From Nitrososphaerota archaeon (lineage in GTDB: Archaea > Thermoproteota > Nitrososphaeria > Nitrososphaerales > JACPRH01): DNA of 7,676 bases. Made by a program: the position numbers and the translations under genes. The notes beneath the pieces were generated by a model. The model was not told the origin of the DNA. It did no database searches and saw only the letters and a list, made by a program, of their open reading frames with translations. Of the stretch, positions 6,583 through 7,676 are shown one piece after another; within the stretch, counting starts at the first letter, position 1, and the number at the start of each line of letters is the position of its first letter. The stretch spans positions 1 through 7,676 of the forward strand of contig JARPAQ010000111.1 of NCBI GenBank assembly GCA_029460375.1, given 5' to 3'.

Positions 6583-7676
6583 TAGACTCCGAATATCAGC
6601 ATGTAGAAGAGGAAAAGGGCTAGAATCACCGCGCCAACTATGTATGCGAAGGCGTACTCCTCTGTTACGCCGGTCTGAATTCGCCGAGCGATTCTTGAGA
6701 GAACTTGACCCGCGGAGGCTATACCGTTAGCTATGCCGTCTATCACATACTCATCGAACCTTCGACCTATATCGGAGAAGACTACAGATATCTTTGGAAC
6801 CATTTCGTTAAAGAGCGTATCGATGGGTCTCTCGATGAACCTAACTGTTGGTCTCCTCATAGAGAGAAACCCCTGCGGGACCCTTTCGTTCAGAAGTCGA
6901 TCCATCGGTTTCTCAACGGAGTTAGCCACCGGCCCTCTTGTCGACATAGTTCCGCCGATAAACACTCTGTTGTAGAAGCGATCTATGTGCCAACGGTTCC
7001 AGAGAAACCGGTGGAGAAACCCTAGACTCCTGTAGCTGCTTACAATCTTACCGGGATCCAGATTCTTCTTTATGTAAAGCCGATAAGCCGGATAGGCTCC
7101 CAGCAAGAACATCCCGACAGAGACGACGGGGAGGATGTAGTGCACCGCCGGACTAACCCCGCCGACTGCTACGTGCTCATTCGTCAATTCCAAGATTTCT
7201 TCGAAGGGACCGCCGAATATCTTCTCTAGGAAGCCGCTGAACCACGGCCCGATCACACCAAGCCCTACGGTCATTACCGCCAGAATCCCGTAGGGAAGCC
7301 ACATGATGTAGCTCGGCTCACCCGAGTGGTGACTCGAATTATGACTCACTTCCTTCTCCACCTTGTGCTCATCACCTCCTTTGTGGAAGATCAGCCCCAT
7401 CAGGCGTACGCTGTAGAACGCAGTGATGCTCACCGTGATCAGCGCCAAGGCAAAGATCCAGTACGCGTTGGCTTCGAGGGCGGATAAGAGGATGCCGTCT
7501 TTGCTCCAGAAACCGGAGAGGGGAGGAACTCCCGACAGGGAGAGAGCGGCCACCCACATGAATATCCACGTGCGAGGCATAAGTTTCCTGCTTAGGCTCA
7601 TCTTCATCATATATATTGAATCAGCGGAGTGTATGACTGCTCCTGCACCGAGAAAGAGGGCCGCCTTAAAGATGGC
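6582..7676 (-). CDS. nuoL: NADH-quinone oxidoreductase/F420H2 dehydrogenase-like subunit L, 5' partial
   Basis: This is the C-terminal part (364 codons plus stop visible) of the distal antiporter-like subunit of complex I. The frame stays open from the ATG at 7610 to the window edge. The upstream codons read A-I-F-K-A-A-L-F-L-G-A-G-A-V-I-H, a NuoL signature helix, so 7610 is internal and the gene begins outside the window. Seen: the Lys in that F-K (K342 of E. coli), then L-S-G-V-P-P-L-S-G-F-W-S-K-D (K399/D400 of E. coli). Next come a His-rich loop around 7320-7385, further helices, a long amphipathic region, V-I-D-G-I-A-N-G, R-R-I-Q-T-G and a final membrane helix. The amphipathic region should form the lateral helix that runs along NuoM and NuoN. 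It contains a 27-residue repeat and is about 140 residues long between the last two membrane helices. First gene of the L-M-N series seen here; it ends 12 bp before nuoM. Confidence 0.95.
   Translation of the reverse strand, partial: AIFKAALFLGAGAVIHSADSIYMMKMSLSRKLMPRTWIFMWVAALSLSGVPPLSGFWSKDGILLSALEANAYWIFALALITVSITAFYSVRLMGLIFHKGGDEHKVEKEVSHNSSHHSGEPSYIMWLPYGILAVMTVGLGVIGPWFSGFLEKIFGGPFEEILELTNEHVAVGGVSPAVHYILPVVSVGMFLLGAYPAYRLYIKKNLDPGKIVSSYRSLGFLHRFLWNRWHIDRFYNRVFIGGTMSTRGPVANSVEKPMDRLLNERVPQGFLSMRRPTVRFIERPIDTLFNEMVPKISVVFSDIGRRFDEYVIDGIANGIASAGQVLSRIARRIQTGVTEEYAFAYIVGAVILALFLFYMLIFGV
6696..6938 (-). repeat. Three 27-residue repeats in the NuoL lateral-helix region
   Basis: Minus-strand units lie at 6938-6858, 6857-6777 and 6776-6696. 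Units 1 and 2 share V/I-E-K/R-P-M/I-D-x-L-L/F-N-E-x-V-P, offset by exactly 27 residues, and the DNA is also visibly similar. Unit 3, with V-I-D-G-I-A-N-G, keeps the Asp and Asn at the same period but is degenerate and belongs to the normal family core. This suggests an internal duplication lengthening the lateral helix. Confidence 0.55.

Noticed and set aside
7320..7385. His-rich loop in NuoL as a new metal site
   Set aside because: His-rich loops at this place are common in NuoL proteins.
7372..7569. Minus-strand frame overlapping nuoL in another phase
   Set aside because: It is a shadow of the strongly conserved NuoL frame and has no independent start signal.
6582..7610. ATG at 7610 as the true start of a shortened NuoL
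   Set aside because: The in-frame codons upstream to the window edge encode a conserved NuoL helix, so the gene continues beyond the window.

Overview
The window looks archaeal. It carries a short-form isoprenyl diphosphate synthase of the kind that makes ether-lipid precursors. It also carries three antiporter-like subunits of an 11-subunit Nuo/Fpo-type respiratory complex I in the order L-M-N, with NuoN showing Fpo-like features. TTG starts are common, and a TATA-like element lies close to one start codon. I cannot fix the phylum; a TACK or Bathyarchaeia/Nitrososphaeria-like lineage is my best guess, and that is inference.

Layout. Positions 2-1908 (+) hold two tightly spaced genes. The first is a membrane protein whose 5' end lies outside the window; it has a CCxHH motif at the start of a membrane helix and an extracytoplasmic beta-rich domain. 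The second is a secreted, C-terminally anchored protein with a CC-x8-C-x-H-G motif. Convergent to them, at 1923-2378 (-), is a small membrane-anchored protein whose extracytoplasmic domain resembles the copper-binding domain of CueP. It keeps three Cys with the C-x7-C and +68 spacing I recall from Salmonella CueP. Together these three genes look like an extracytoplasmic metal-handling group, with copper as the best guess. I find this the most novel part of the window.

Positions 2379-2786 are AT-rich and have no convincing gene; the TATA-like element and short leader of the next gene lie at the right end. Positions 2787-3644 (+) encode the polyprenyl synthase, which keeps both Asp-rich motifs but lacks the usual segment after the second one. 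It converges on the nuo operon with a gap of only 2 bp.

Positions 3647-7676 (-) are the distal end of a nuo/fpo operon. nuoL is cut by the right edge, and nuoM and nuoN are complete. The genes are separated by 12 and 7 bp, with Shine-Dalgarno-like sequences overlapping the preceding stop codons. All visible proton-channel Glu/Lys residues of the antiporter-like subunits are conserved. NuoL shows a roughly 27-residue periodic repeat in its C-terminal lateral-helix region. The nuo genes are visibly more GC-rich than the left half of the window (sampled 60-base lines: 60% at 5821, 40% at 1261, 33% at 2581).
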